Shown piece after piece: positions 10,985 through 23,006 of a DNA stretch of 64,000 nucleotides. The notes below the pieces were generated by a model. The model ran no database searches and was not told the origin of the DNA. It saw nothing but the letters and a program-made list of their open reading frames with translations. The stretch covers positions 31,900,863 to 31,964,862 of the forward strand of contig JAFMSR010000019.1 of NCBI GenBank assembly GCA_022818135.1, read 5' to 3'. Both the position numbers and the translations under genes were made by a program. The stretch is from Saxidomus purpurata (lineage: Eukaryota > Mollusca > Bivalvia > Venerida > Veneridae). Position 1 is the first letter of the stretch. Each line of letters begins with the position of its first letter.

Positions 10985-12743
10985 CGCTTCCGCTCTATCG
11001 GGTTTTCCGGTGTGAATTTATTCACCTCGGCTATTCGACTACCAACACGGATGAACAAACACGGGTGAACGATACCAGAAACGTGTGATTTATAAACTAG
11101 AACATGAGGAAGTATGTGGGCATGCCATTTTAAAGGCATCTATTCACACTATTTTACTGAAGATTTAATACTGTTTTAGCTCTGAAAATGCAACCCACAC
11201 CTTTTCCTATACATCTGTAAAATGTCCGTCTTAAGTTTCATGAAACACTATGAAAAATGGTCTGTAAACTAGAATTTTTAAGATTGGAGCATTTATCTTC
11301 ATAATTTAGGCTATTTTTGTAAATAAAGATATTTTTGGTCAAAAAAAATAAAAAGCTATCATTCTGTATACATGTATAAGCCAATTACTTTCATACAAAA
11401 TGAAGAAACACTAAAAAAAGAGCTATTTTTGGAGACCTAACCACGGACGATTCACTTGGATACCATATTCGTTGTTTTTTTTCGATCAAAATGATACCCT
11501 AATCATTTTGAAATTAACCGCATGAAATTGATAAGTTTTAAAATCAAGAGATGATGTACTGCAGTATAATTATAATGACCCAACAGAATTAAACTAAATT
11601 TATTAAAGACTGTGTAGATATGAATATGAAAATTACGGAGTTCGAAATTAGCTTTGTGGGGGGGGGGGGGGGGGGGTTTTTTTTGTTTTTTTTTTTTTGG
11701 GGGGGGGGTTTTTTTTTTTTTTTTTTTGGGGGGGGGGGGTTTTTTTTTTTTTTTTTTGTCAAAACTAATATGAGGGGGCATTGATGATATATTGTTCCAA
11801 TCGCTACATCTGCTTCTACGCTGTGAAGGGGATTACCCCCTGCCACAACACATGTTATCAAATTTTAAACTTTCTCGGAAGACAGGCATCAAAAATCAGA
11901 CAATAGTCACAAAAACAATAAAGTTTGTTACTATAGAGGTACATCTAGCTCGGAGATTTGTTCAGCTTTGCTTATATTTTTTTTACATTTAGTATTTCTG
12001 TAAACCTGTCTACCTTGACTGTAGAGTTTTCACATCAACTTGATATAATCATTTGTATGGCAGGCTTAGATTTTATGCGTTGGAAATACTTAGCTTGCGT
12101 CGAAAATACTTTGGTATGGCAAAATTCTCTGGGCAAGGCCAACTATGGTTGAGATAATGTCCCAAACCGCTCTACTCGTCAGAACTGTTAACATGCCATT
12201 CCCGTTAAAGCGTGGAATGAAAGGTGTGTTTATAGCAATAACGACATTGGTATCCCTGATTTCACGATTAGGTATCATTGTTCATATTCAATGATCGTCA
12301 ACGTTTAAAAACTTGTCTTAGTCGCGTAAAACGAAGCGTTTGGCAACAAGAACACAAAACTGGGTTTTATCGTCGATTACATAAAGTTATATTAGGGAAA
12401 GTCGAAACTCAAATTATAACCTTGTTTTTACATACTGATATTTTCACCATTAAGTCTTGAAATAAGAGCAAATTCATGTACCAGAAGAGATCTGTTTTAA
12501 AAGATCCGCAAAATGCAAAAATATGTGTCGTATTTTGGTTTTCTACCTATAAAAATCCCCGATGTATATTATGTTATATCGTGTTTTTGGTATCGTTCAC
12601 ACGTGTTGGTAGCCGAATACTTGGCGTGAGAATAACGCTTGGTATTATTCACACGAGATAAAATGTGTTTTACGCATTTTGAGGGAATAGTATATTGTAA
12701 ATATGTAGTCATTTCACACTGGTAAACCCGACAGAGTGAGAAA
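10985..12743. repeat. Decayed inverted-repeat pair, possible DNA transposon remnant
   Basis: CTCTATCGGGTTTTCCGGTG near 10993 is matched in inverted form near 12713-12743 (CACTGGTAAACCCGACAGAG). ATTCGACTACCAACACG near 11035 pairs with CGTGTTGGTAGCCGAAT near 12603. The arms are about 100 bp and diverged. No transposase is visible between them. A related fragment is near 10030-10105. Confidence 0.4.
11657..11757 (+). repeat. Alternating poly-G and poly-T tract
   Basis: Runs of 9-18 G alternate with runs of 9-19 T. The run lengths are likely unreliable sequencing of a low-complexity tract. Confidence 0.8.
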
Positions 12744-12759
12744 TTAATTGTAACACTTT

Positions 12760-13710
12760 AATTTCGTCCTTGTTAAAACAAACACATTGACGATGAGTTA
12801 AAACTGCAGCATACCTGATAATTTTTCCTTAGATGGTTGGGTGCATGTTTTTTTGGGCGTAACTGATTAAGTTGGCTTTTGACCTTTTCGAAAGGTCTTC
12901 TATATTTTAAACCTTACTGTATACAATATTATTGAAAAAGACTCTAAGACTCTATTAGTTTATACTACTCCTGCCATACCAATAAGGAAAAAGACCATGT
13001 AAAATGAAGACTATGTATATAAATACGGTAACGACTGATTTCAGATCTTATTTCAAATCTGGTTATTTGAAAATCTAGCTAGAGGGTAAAAGTTAATTAT
13101 TCTTTGCTATTATACACTATACTCTTTTTTGACAGAATTCTTATCACTTCTGATGAATCTAGATTGTAAGGTACAGGGAAATATTAATCTTATCAATTAC
13201 TCGGTAGCGGTCAGTGGTCAGCTTCACACAGCATGAGAGCAATATATCACACAGCATGAGAGCAATAAATCTCCCATTTTGAATTCTCCTAAGATGTTTA
13301 TCAGTAAACATGTGCGCAGAAAATTAAACAAAAAATCTATCATACTGTGCAGATTGTTAATACATGTTACATCTCAAATACATGTTCATTTTGACCGCAT
13401 TCTTTTAATTGTTATGCAATTATGATTATGCTGCTTAAGTATACTGCATGCAAATCTGAGTCCTTTCACGCTATCTTAGTTATATAAAATCATTAGGTGA
13501 TATTACTTTGGACGTTTGACAATTTTATATGATTTTGGTGACAATTATGAAGGCTGTTTTATTAAGTGCTACATTCTTTAAAGCAGCAACTTAAAATGAC
13601 CTAAACCAAATCAAAATTATTTTGTCATTTTGGGAAACTTTTGTTAATCTCCAGTTAACGTAGCTCTCTATTTGCTGCTCTAGAACTTTTTTATTTGCTG
13701 AAGTAAATCT
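12760..13710. other. Intergenic, nothing recognised
   Basis: AT-rich sequence without a supported ORF or clear repeat, apart from a short direct repeat of CACACAGCATGAGAGCAATA near 13225-13268. Confidence 0.5.
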
Positions 13711-13717
13711 AATATGA

Positions 13718-15069
13718 AACAAGAGCTGTCCATAAGACAGCAAGCTCGACTATTGTGGGTGTTTGCTAATAAAACAAAACTTTTATCAGTATAACAAAAC
13801 AAAATTCTGCTAACTATTAAGTATAAACTAGGAAAAGTTGAATCATAAAAAAAGTCAAAATCTATAACTATAGATTTAATTTTTGGTAAATTAATTGTTT
13901 ATTACAAAATTTACCCCTGAACACTATTGCTAAGTTTGATATAACTACCATAAGTGGTTAATGAGATATGTGCATGATAGTACCTTGCATGCAAAACATT
14001 TAACCAATTTTTCAAAAGTCAAACAAGGGCCATAATTTGCACTAAATTTATACAAAGAGTAATCTGTCTTGACTGTGTGACACCTCTAAAGACATTAAAA
14101 AAGTTTCAAGTCAATATCATTAGTGGTTACTGAGATATGTGCATGATAGTACCTAGCAGGCAAAACTTTAACCAAATTTTCAAAAGTCAAACAAGGGCCA
14201 TAATTTGTACTAAATTTATACAAGAGTTTTCTGACTTGACTTGTGACACGCCTCTGAGACATTAATGAAGTTTCAAGTCAATAATATAAGTTGTTACTGA
14301 GATATGTGCATGATAGTACCTAGCAGGCAAAACTTTAACCAAATTTTCAAAAAGTCAAACAAGGGCCATAATTTGTACTAAATTATACACGAGTTATCTG
14401 CCTTGATTGTATGATACCCCTAAAGACATGAACAAAGTTTCAAGTCAATATCATAAGTGGTTACTGAGATATGTGCATGATAGTACTTAGCAGGCAAAAC
14501 TTTAACCAAATTTTCAAAGTCAAACAAGGGCCATAATTTGTACTAAATTTATACAAAAGTTATCTGACTTGACTGTGTGACACCCCTTGAGACATTAATG
14601 AAGTTTCAAGTCAATAATATAAGTGGTTACTGAGATATGTGCATGATAGTGCCTAGCAGGCAAAACTTTAACCAAATTTTCAAAGTCAAACAAGGGCCAT
14701 AATTTGTATTAAATTTATACAAGAGTTATCTGCCTTGATTGTATGATACCCCTAAAGACATGAACAGAGTTTCAAGTCAATATCGTAAGTGGTTACTGAG
14801 ATATGTGCATGATAGTACCTAGCAGGCAAAACTTTAACCAAATTTTCAAAGTCAAACAAGGGCCATAATTTGTACTGAATTTATACAAGAGTTATCTGCC
14901 TTGATTGTATGATACCCCTAAAGACATGAACAAAGTTTCAAGTCAATATCATAAGTGGTTACTGAGATATGTGCATGATAGTACTAAGCAGGCAAAACTT
15001 TAACCAAAGAAGCAAGGCCGACGCACAAGTGACTGTAATAGCTCTCCATATTCTCCGAATAGTCAAGCT
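13718..15069 (+). mobile_element. TRE-A: element with seven tandem ~165-bp repeats
   Basis: The head has ACAAGAGCTGTCCATAAG and AGCTCGACTATT. About seven units follow, each with GAGATATGTGCATGATAGT and CAAACAAGGGCCATAATTTG. The tail has GTGACTGTAATAGCTCTCC and ends AATAGTCAAGCT, the inverted complement of the head motif with one mismatch. No ORF. A partial copy is at 58010-58376 and head fragments are at 1447-1575. The design recalls non-autonomous Helentron/Helitron-like repeats of bivalves, but that link is an inference. Confidence 0.75.
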
Positions 15070-15925
15070 AAAAATGATTAATGCTTATGAGAAATTGTAA
15101 TAATATTTTGGCTGTTGAAAAGAAATTCCAACCAGATATTACCGAAAATTATGACCTAAATGTGAAATGTTTATTTCTGGTACCATTAATACATTAACCT
15201 TTATCCTGCTATCTACCAATGATCCTGCTTTGCAACAAGTGTATATCATGATCAGCCTGCACATCTATGCAGTCTAATCATGACCTGCACTGATCAATAC
15301 TCAGTCAATGCATTTTTGCTAAATACCTCTGTAAACAATTAATGGTACTGTCTAAATTGATAGGTGAAAAAGTAAATCTTAGAAATAAACAGGGAAAAAA
15401 GTTTATTTTCTTTTATTTTGAAAGAAAAAGATGTATAGAAATATTTGTCCATTGATAAATTTGATATGTTTGTAAATGTTTTGTGTATATTTTAATTTTT
15501 AATGAATTTTCAGTAACTGTTTAAATATTATTTCTTTTTCTGTTTTATATTTGAATCTCTCTTGTGTTGTGAAACTTCCAACTTTATCTAGAAAAATATT
15601 TACCATCAAGTAAGCAACATCTGGGCTGACATAACTGATAACAAAACATGAAGGAATTAGGGGTCAAGCCCTGATAATAATAACATCTCCAGCAGAGGTG
15701 CTTATACTGTTTCCTTCTCTAGGAGAATTTTAAAGAATTCTGTCATTATACTACATAGTGTATATTGAGAATAGTATAAAGACGCCCTTTATCTGAGCGA
15801 ATTTGATACCCCATTCATAAAATTCACATTTCGTTTAGATCTTTACCCCCTTTCGCCAATTTTTATTTTGAAAACTTTGAACTTTGTAATCATATGCATA
15901 TCATTTGCGCAGGCTTCAACTGAAA
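15070..15925. other. Intergenic, nothing recognised
   Basis: AT-rich sequence with no supported ORF or clear repeat. Confidence 0.5.
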
Positions 15926-15929
15926 GGTT

Positions 15930-15986
15930 CAATCGGAACACCTCGGGTAATTCCGTCACCCTTCATCATCCGAGGAGTTCCGATTG
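15930..15986. mobile_element. Hairpin miniature element, copy 2
   Basis: Starts CAATCGGAACACCTCGG and ends with the complement (CCGAGGAGTTCCGATTG), with arms of about 19 bp and a different interior from copy 1. It is flanked by a perfect 10-bp direct repeat CTGAAAGGTT at 15920-15929 and 15987-15996. Confidence 0.75.
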
Positions 15987-16248
15987 CTGAAAGGTTGACA
16001 TTTTAGAGTTGTCTGCCTTCACACCTGGAAGATGCGACAGTTACAAAATGTTGTTTTTGTACTCTTTTACCTCGGTGAAGAAATATGATCGTATTTCATA
16101 ACTTATATTACTTTTGATGAATATTGAACGTCTAAGAGGTGTGGCGGTACTTTTATCACCGTGTACTTGGTTACATTTCTGCCATTCATCCATAACTAAT
16201 GCATCACACCTCTTAGGATATCTTCATTTTCATCTATACTGTTTTAGT

Positions 16249-16594
16249 TTGAAAGTGACACTCCCTAAAACTGGTATCAAATTAAACAACTTCAAAAGCA
16301 TAGATAATAGAATATTTGCAAGTATTATTACTTAACCTAAAAGTTAAAGTATGCATTCATGTCATCATCGGTAAAATCAACGTTTTAAGTTGTTGTTGTA
16401 CCAATAATGAGTGGGTACTGATTTATTACAGGTCTGTGTGTTGATTATTTGTGGTAAAATGAGTCATTTTTCGATATATATGTATGTTGTTTTTTAAGTT
16501 TGTATATATTTTTATCATTTAAGTACGTAACTTGAACAAATCATTTAGAATCAGTGAGAATATAATCTGATAGGTGTAAGGAGCGCCCCTTTAA
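16249..16594. mobile_element. TTAA-type MITE, second full copy
   Basis: Begins TTGAAAGTGACACTCCC and ends GGAGCGCCCCTTTAA. The interior shares AATAGAATATTTGCAAGTAT, CATCATCGGTAAAATCA and GATTTATTACAG with 10337-10713. Confidence 0.55.
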
Positions 16595-17723
16595 TGACAT
16601 AGCAAACCCGTTTCCCATTAATTTCAAGTTTTAAAGGGAGTTGCCACATCTTTTTGACATGCTAGATTGTATTGAGTCCCCACCATTCAAATGAAACTTG
16701 ATACCTGTCACTAAAATTAAGATTTATTTCTGAATCACCGAAATTCCCCGCCGTTCAAAAGAAACTGAATACCTGTTAAAATATATATTTCACTGTATTT
16801 TAGCGGTATTTCCAAATGATAAAGGAACACTTATTTTGTGAAATTTAATTGTTAATACATAAACATTGTACGTAAATACATCCATCGAGTTGTATTTATA
16901 ACTTACGCAGTTTTTAACTCACATGAGTGTTCTTGCTTTTTGTTCAAACTCTCTATATTAAAACGAGAAAATGGTCGCTTTCAAAAAGGATTACCCGGCC
17001 CCGAAGCCCACCCCTCGTCCCTATGTCGGATAGAACTAATCCCAAAATTCTTGTAGATTTACACAGACTGAATCTTTCTTCCTTGTGAAACTACTGTTGA
17101 GTTGGTACAAATACGGTGTGCGAAGAAATAACCCGGCGCTTGTATCTTTAAAAGTCTTAACAATATTAGCACTGGTCTATGCATATTTCTATAGAGTCTA
17201 CAAAATAATTTTTTATCTTCGATAATCAAAAAAAGCACCAGAGATCAATCAACTTTACATCAGAAAATGCTTCGTTTTCCCTCAGCATTTTAATCGAACC
17301 AAACTAGTTTTTATCATAGAACTGCATATATTACCTTCACTTCATGTGATGGTTATCCTTTTTTCATGGCGGCATTTATGTTTGAAGGCGAATTAATAGG
17401 ACCTGTACCGTTTTTCGATAGGGGCTTATACAGCATTTCTAGTGAAAAAATCACTGTCGTTTTCCAATCGTTTTTCAGTAATTTGTCGCATCTTCGCCCT
17501 GCTAAGCGAAAACGTGACATGGCAGAAATCAGCCACCATATTTAGGTGTGTGGCTTCGTTCATGACTAGGTCACGACCTCTATTTATGTGAAGGTCAATG
17601 GTCAAAGTAAAGGAACTTTTAAAATCTTACAATTTAGTTGCATTTTCTACTTATATATCTTTAAAATGGTTGCACAAATCTGTTAATAAATATGAGTTGA
17701 TGGACGATTTTATGACATCAGGG

Positions 17724-17787
17724 CAATCGAAACATCGCTCGGCCTTTTCCGTTTTCGCTCGGCCTTTTCCGAGCGATGTTCCGATTG
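17724..17787. mobile_element. Hairpin miniature element, copy 3
   Basis: 64 bp. CAATCGAAACATCGCTCGG and its complement CCGAGCGATGTTCCGATTG bound it, with a CTCGGCCTTTTCCG block repeated inside. It is flanked by GACATCAGGG (17714-17723) and GACATGAGGG (17788-17797), a 10-bp duplication with one mismatch. It lies about 160 bp upstream of the sulfatase start, and the same element is recognisable in the sulfatase pseudogene duplication near 59540-59580. Confidence 0.75.
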
Positions 17788-17887
17788 GACATGAGGGAGC
17801 ATAAATTTCCGTGTTGAAAAGAGATATTTGTTAATGACTAATGACATCGACTGCCTTTGTCATTTTCTAATTTCTTATGCATTTCAG

Positions 17888-17945
17888 GTACTCAAAGTGT
17901 AAATGCTTTCAAATCGGCAGAATTTCAACGATGTATGCATAAACT
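17888..17945 (+). promoter_or_regulatory. Sulfatase 5' UTR segment after a splice acceptor
   Basis: TTATGCATTTCAG ends at 17887 and would be an acceptor, so the intronless coding exon probably has a spliced 5' UTR. The acceptor and the following sequence are preserved in the inverted duplicate near 59430. Confidence 0.45.
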
Positions 17946-19586
17946 ATGGGACGCTTCATTTGGTTAACTCTTCTTGCACAAGTCTGTCAGGGGTTGAAAA
18001 ATGTACTTTTTCTGTCCGTAGATGACTTAAGACCCGAGTTAGGTGCATATGTGGACCGGACAACGTCTCCGCCGTTATTTCCTGATATAAGAACACCCAA
18101 TATTGATAAACTGGCAGCCAAGAGCCTCGTTTTAAAGAAAGCTTATGTGCAACTCCCGCTGTGCGCCCCGAGTCGAGTTTCAATTTTAACAGGACGCCGA
18201 CCCGATACAACGAGGGTGCATGGGTTTAAACAGAACTTTAGACAACGTGCTGGCAATTTTACTACTCTTCCGCAGTATTTTAAAGAGCATGGATATAAAA
18301 CATTAGGATTTGGTAAGATTTTCCATGACGGCCGAGAACCTTGGCACGATGACCAAATTTCCTGGTCAGAGCCATTTACGCGCATCAACAGAACTATTGA
18401 GAATATGCATCGCAGCTGGCGGGCAATACCGGATGATAATTTGACCGACACGCCTCTCAGAGATCAAAGGGTTGCTGATCGTGCAATAGAGGCACTGCGA
18501 ACGCTTGCTCCGGAAGCGAAATCCGGTGCAGCACCGTTCTTTCTAGCGGCCGGATTTTATAAACCACATCTACCGTTTGTGTTTCCTGAGTCTATGCTTA
18601 AGTTGTATCCAAAGGAGTCGATGTATTTGCCAAAATACTTACGTATTCCTGATAAGATGCCCCAACTTGCATGGAGTAGTTGCGGGTTTCTCAGAAAGTT
18701 TCCTGATGTGATAGCATTGAATATTACCCTTGATTTCAATGTAACGCTACCTGAATGGAAAATTTTAGAATTACGCCGAGCTTATTATAGCGCTGTAACA
18801 TTTGTTGATTTTCACATTGGTCGAATTCTTGCTGAGCTCGAGAGACATGGCCTTAGTTCAAATACTGTGATAGTATTTTGGAGCGATCATGGATTCCATC
18901 TCGGAGAAAACGGTGAATGGTGTAAAAACACAGCTTTTGAAATGTCCACCTGGGCACCACTTATGTTCCACATTCCTGGAGTAACTGATCATGGAATTAA
19001 GTCGGACCAACTAGTAGAATTTGTAGACCTTTATCCTACACTTTTAGATGCAACCGGGCACCGACCACCACGCCTTTGCCCTAAGCATTCAAATAAAATT
19101 AAGACTTGCGTAGAGGGTGTAAGTTTTCTAAGACTTGTAAATGAACCGACTAGTCCTATCAAATCAGCAGTTTTTTCTCAGGTCAGTAGGCCAAATAAAA
19201 CTATGGCATATACAATTAGAACAACATCATATAGATATACGGCATATGTAGGATTCGATCCCCGATCAAGTTCCCCAGTCTGGGATATTCGGGCCGAGGA
19301 ACTGTACGATCTTTACCTTGACGCCGGCGAAAATAACAACGTTGCGTACCGTGAAAATTATCGCCACGTGAGATCAGAATTAAACGAAAAATTAAAATTA
19401 GGATGGAGGTCATGCTTACACCCATATCGTAATGAAGACCAAACGGGGCTGAACAAAGCAGCGAACAGTAACCATCGATATTTATGTGACTATTCTACAG
19501 AGATCATCGCAATACTTTCATTGTGCGCGATCTTGATTTTATACAACTTTCATAAACGTAGCAAATTGTACAGGCTTACGCATTGA
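17946..19586 (+). CDS. IDS-like: Iduronate-2-sulfatase-like enzyme with C-terminal hydrophobic segment
   Basis: A single open frame of 546 residues, close to the 550 of human iduronate-2-sulfatase. It starts with a hydrophobic leader (residues 1-16) followed by LFLSVDDLRPELGAY, the metal-binding start. The sulfatase signature CAPSRVSILTGRRPDTTR begins at Cys73, the residue converted to formylglycine. Further marks are GFGKIFHDG, GFYKPHLPF, FWSDHGFHLGENGEW and STWAPLMFHIPG. Substrate by family: 2-O-sulfated iduronate at the end of heparan or dermatan sulfate chains, in the lysosome. Unusual: residues about 517-535 (TEIIAILSLCAILILYNF) form a likely membrane segment with a short basic tail, so this copy may be membrane-anchored. 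The coding region has no introns, whereas the human gene has nine exons. An AATAAA lies 6 bases after the stop (19593-19598), with another at 19656. Confidence 0.9.
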   Translation: MGRFIWLTLLAQVCQGLKNVLFLSVDDLRPELGAYVDRTTSPPLFPDIRTPNIDKLAAKSLVLKKAYVQLPLCAPSRVSILTGRRPDTTRVHGFKQNFRQRAGNFTTLPQYFKEHGYKTLGFGKIFHDGREPWHDDQISWSEPFTRINRTIENMHRSWRAIPDDNLTDTPLRDQRVADRAIEALRTLAPEAKSGAAPFFLAAGFYKPHLPFVFPESMLKLYPKESMYLPKYLRIPDKMPQLAWSSCGFLRKFPDVIALNITLDFNVTLPEWKILELRRAYYSAVTFVDFHIGRILAELERHGLSSNTVIVFWSDHGFHLGENGEWCKNTAFEMSTWAPLMFHIPGVTDHGIKSDQLVEFVDLYPTLLDATGHRPPRLCPKHSNKIKTCVEGVSFLRLVNEPTSPIKSAVFSQVSRPNKTMAYTIRTTSYRYTAYVGFDPRSSSPVWDIRAEELYDLYLDAGENNNVAYRENYRHVRSELNEKLKLGWRSCLHPYRNEDQTGLNKAANSNHRYLCDYSTEIIAILSLCAILILYNFHKRSKLYRLTH

Positions 19587-19592
19587 AATTAA

Positions 19593-19661
19593 AATAAAAG
19601 AAGTGTCCTTTTATCAAAATCTTCGTTTTGTCCATAGTTCGGAGAACATTTTCTTAATAAA
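19593..19661 (+). terminator. Poly(A) signals of the sulfatase gene
   Basis: AATAAA at 19593-19598 and again at 19656-19661. The first almost touches the stop codon, so the second is the likelier site for a normal 3' UTR. Confidence 0.5.
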
Positions 19662-19908
19662 AAATACCATATTGTTAAACGTTTCACGGTGAAAATATTT
19701 CTCATCTCTTAGGCCAAAACAAGATGTGTGTTAACGGTCTCCTCAAGGGAGATAATCTTATCAGATCTTTAAACATTTCTGGCAATGCTTGTCGGGTGAT
19801 ATCTTTCATGATTAGAAAAATGTTTTAAAGCAAAAGTGGAAAAATAAAAGAAACCATGCCGATCAACCATTATAATTTTGACACGGACACCAGAAACACA
19901 TATACTTT

Positions 19909-21185
19909 GTGTTTTGCTTAATTGAAATAAGATACATTCGCTCTGGAAATTTCAAATCGAAGAAAAAAATGTTACAAGTTACAAGAAACTGGCATTATAC
20001 AGTAAAAGAGTTGCTAATAAACTTTCACTGCAATGAGTATACTGATATGGAAAATGTTCATTTGTATCATAAAACATTATCAAACAAAGTCAAATAATTT
20101 TTTCTTAATCAATATCTAGATGACTGGATTGAACATGTACATTGCCTGTATAGTGCACATAGTTCTAGAAATAGTAAGCTGAGAACATATAGAAATTTTA
20201 AATTTAGTTTTGAGACTGAAGAGTATCTTAAAGTGTTACTTCCACTTAAACAGAGATCGGCTTTGGCTAATTTCCGATGCGGAGTCGCACCGATTAGTCT
20301 AGAAACGGGTCGTTACGAAAGACTTGCAGTAAATGATAGAATTTGTCCTGTGTGTGACAATGGGGTGGAAAGTGAACTGCATGTTTTACTGAAATGTCCA
20401 TAATATGATGATACTAGAAATGTTTTGTTCAACAAGGCTAGTGAGGTTGACAATGGGTTTCCTGGACTAAATGATGTAAACAAGCTCAATTTTATACTTT
20501 CCAATTGCAATATTGTTAAAGAAGCTGCAAAATCCTGTTTCCTAATTCTGGAAAAACGTACTAAATATTTGTATTATAGCCAACTTTTAAGGTTTTTAGG
20601 TTTTAAGATGTATAGACTGAAATTTGTTATTCTTAAACTGTATTATATTAGAAAGTGATAGGTTGAACATATCCCAAGTTCAGAGGAACTGGTTATCATG
20701 GTTATGGTAGATCCAATCGTCTATTAAATTCATTCTTTTAATGTATATTTAATTAACTAGTGGTAACGTCTAGACTTCAGGATGAAATTTAATATTCTGA
20801 TGCATGGTTAATGTTTTTTAAAATATTAAATAGAATAGAACTTTAGACTAATGCCATCGTTTCAAATTTTTAGATACTATTTTATCATAATATGCTTGTA
20901 GTGGGTAAGGTTAATGAGAGTATTTTATCTAGTAGTCAATCCCAAACTATTGAAAAGTATTCCTTACTTCCACACTTCCCACATACATAGTATAGTGGTA
21001 TAATCAATATTTTATTGTACATCAAATGGATTATTTGTTTTAATAAGTGAATGTTTTATGTATAAGTGAAATGTGTTTGTAGTCTCTTGTAATTCTGCAT
21101 GGAATGACCATTTACTTGTTTTATGTTTTATATATGGATTATAATAATGTATTGTAAATGGATGAGACTTTAATAAACATTATAT
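19909..21185 (+). pseudogene. Non-LTR retrotransposon (LINE) 3' end, degenerate
   Basis: One reading frame from 19909 to 20658 contains two in-frame stops (20095 and 20401). Between and around them it encodes QRSALANFRCGVAPISLETG, RICPVCDNGVESELHVLLKC and PxYDDTRN, the zinc-binding C-terminal region that follows the reverse transcriptase in many invertebrate LINEs. Downstream AT-rich sequence ends near TTTAATAAAC, a plausible 3' end. 5'-truncated, as is usual for LINE copies. The clade was not determined. Confidence 0.7.
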
Positions 21186-21719
21186 ATTTTACAAGTTCTG
21201 ATGGCGGAAATTGATTCCATCTTTATAACCTGGTCAGATCATGATTAGCCTGAATATCTGGTCATAGTCTGCACCCGTCTGCTACCACAATCACTTGGGG
21301 TTTGGACCCGACCAGCTCCGTCCAAGTGGACAATATTTGTGGACGCCGATGCCCGCCCCGTAGGTGCTCCCATAACACGTAATCCGTTCTAAAACCTAGG
21401 TGTGGAAATATAGACCTACATTCTTGCGTTGCAACAGCAAATATTGTTTTTAAATTGAAAATTTGCTTTAATTTCTTTAATTGGATTTTTAAACTATATA
21501 GGTATTTTTCACGTCTGTCAAAAATTACTGAATTGTCAATTGGAGTCAAAATCAACACTAAGCACGGTAACTTCCAATAAATAAGGACAAATATTTAAGA
21601 TAGGGATAATGAAAAAATGTCATGAAATACAATAAATGTATTTATCAACTGAAATTGCACTAAACAATAACACTTTCTGATAACATTCTTTATTATTAAG
21701 GTTGCTGGACCTGGCCAAC

Positions 21720-21985
21720 ATTACGATTTCTCCTCACTAAGGCGCATGTCGAAGCAAATACAAGGGAATCTGGGTACCAGACCATAGCTCTTTACAAACA
21801 AAGCCCTTGGTTCTTTGACGTGCCCGGTGTATAACACCGTTACACGTGAGAATACCTCTGGGTTTATAACCAGTCCATCTCTAGATAGATAGGAACCACT
21901 GAACAAAGTTGAAATTTCTAGTGCCCCGACCGAGATTCAAACCGGGGACCTTCATCCGACCACCGCGTCACACGTAACACTCTTT
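21720..21985 (-). mobile_element. tRNA-derived SINE, copy 1
   Basis: On the minus strand: GCGGTGGTCGGATGAAGG, then box-B-like CCGGTTTGAATCTCGGTCG, then a body with CACGTGTAACGGTGTTATAC and AGAACCAAGGGC. The whole arrangement recurs at 42170-42385. The relation to known SINE superfamilies was not resolved. Confidence 0.65.
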
Positions 21986-21999
21986 GATGAAGAAATGAT

Positions 22000-23000
22000 T
22001 GATCGAAGTTTTGTTCATGTTTAAGTTTTATGTTAACCTGCTGTGTATCATTCAATAGAAAGAACATAACATCGTATAAAAAGAGTGAAATAGAGAGAGA
22101 AACTGATGTCTCTTTGAATAACAGGATAATAAGAAAAAAATTGTTATTCGAAATTGGCCATTAACTATTGGATTTCACGGTATAATTTATTCATATTTTT
22201 TATGAAAACAGATTATTACTTTAAATTTTATAGACATTAAAAATAAATGCAAATTAATAAAAAAGTATAAAGAAATAAATGATAAAAGTATGAAAAAATA
22301 CATACATCAACATTTGTGTTATGATGAATAGAAAGAACAGTTTGATCAGTAAATTCATTATTCTGTCTGGTAAAGTTAAAATTAATCGCGGTACTTTGTG
22401 TACTCCATAAAATGTACGTAAATAAGGTATTAAAATTTTCATTATGAGGTTATTTATGAGATGCCCCCCTAACAAAAGTTAAAACTTCAAAACCATTAAA
22501 CAGGTAGTTTATTTTGAAATTTAATATTTTCCCATTAGAATCATACAACTAAAATACATGTAGAATCAACGAGAAATTGAGATGGGTGGTTTGACGTTCA
22601 AAAGCGTATGTAAATTATTACATGACTCATAAAAATGAATAAACAATTTCTTACTTTCTGATGCGTAGAAACGATTTTATGATGTGTGTTCAAAACATAG
22701 CCCTACAAAATAAACAAACAATACCGATAGATATCCTTTAGTGGCGATTATTTTACAATCACATCTCCACCTGGCGATTGTGGTACCAGCACGCCAAGCC
22801 AAAGTATGTAAAGATAGTACGAAATTGTTCTCTTTTTCAAGAGGACGACAACACGCCAAAAGTGTCTGTCGTGTTGTCGCGCTGTCGCATTTAGATATTG
22901 CACAAAAAATTCTTTTTTATCAGCAAAGATCAATACTGTTATAATTATTCAATTGAATATTTCAATTTGATCGCCAATGACAGTTTTTCGAGTGTATTTT
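22000..23000. other. Intergenic, nothing recognised
   Basis: AT-rich, no supported ORF and no clear repeat. Confidence 0.5.
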
Positions 23001-23006
23001 GATCTA

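Noticed and set aside
11503..11861. Lysine/proline ORFs on the minus strand
   Set aside because: They translate the G/T homopolymer mosaic.
18143..18451. Minus-strand ORFs inside the sulfatase gene
   Set aside because: Antisense shadows of a strongly conserved coding frame.
21900..21985. Functional tRNA gene
   Set aside because: Box-B-like sequence is present but no complete cloverleaf could be drawn and the body continues as a repeated SINE.
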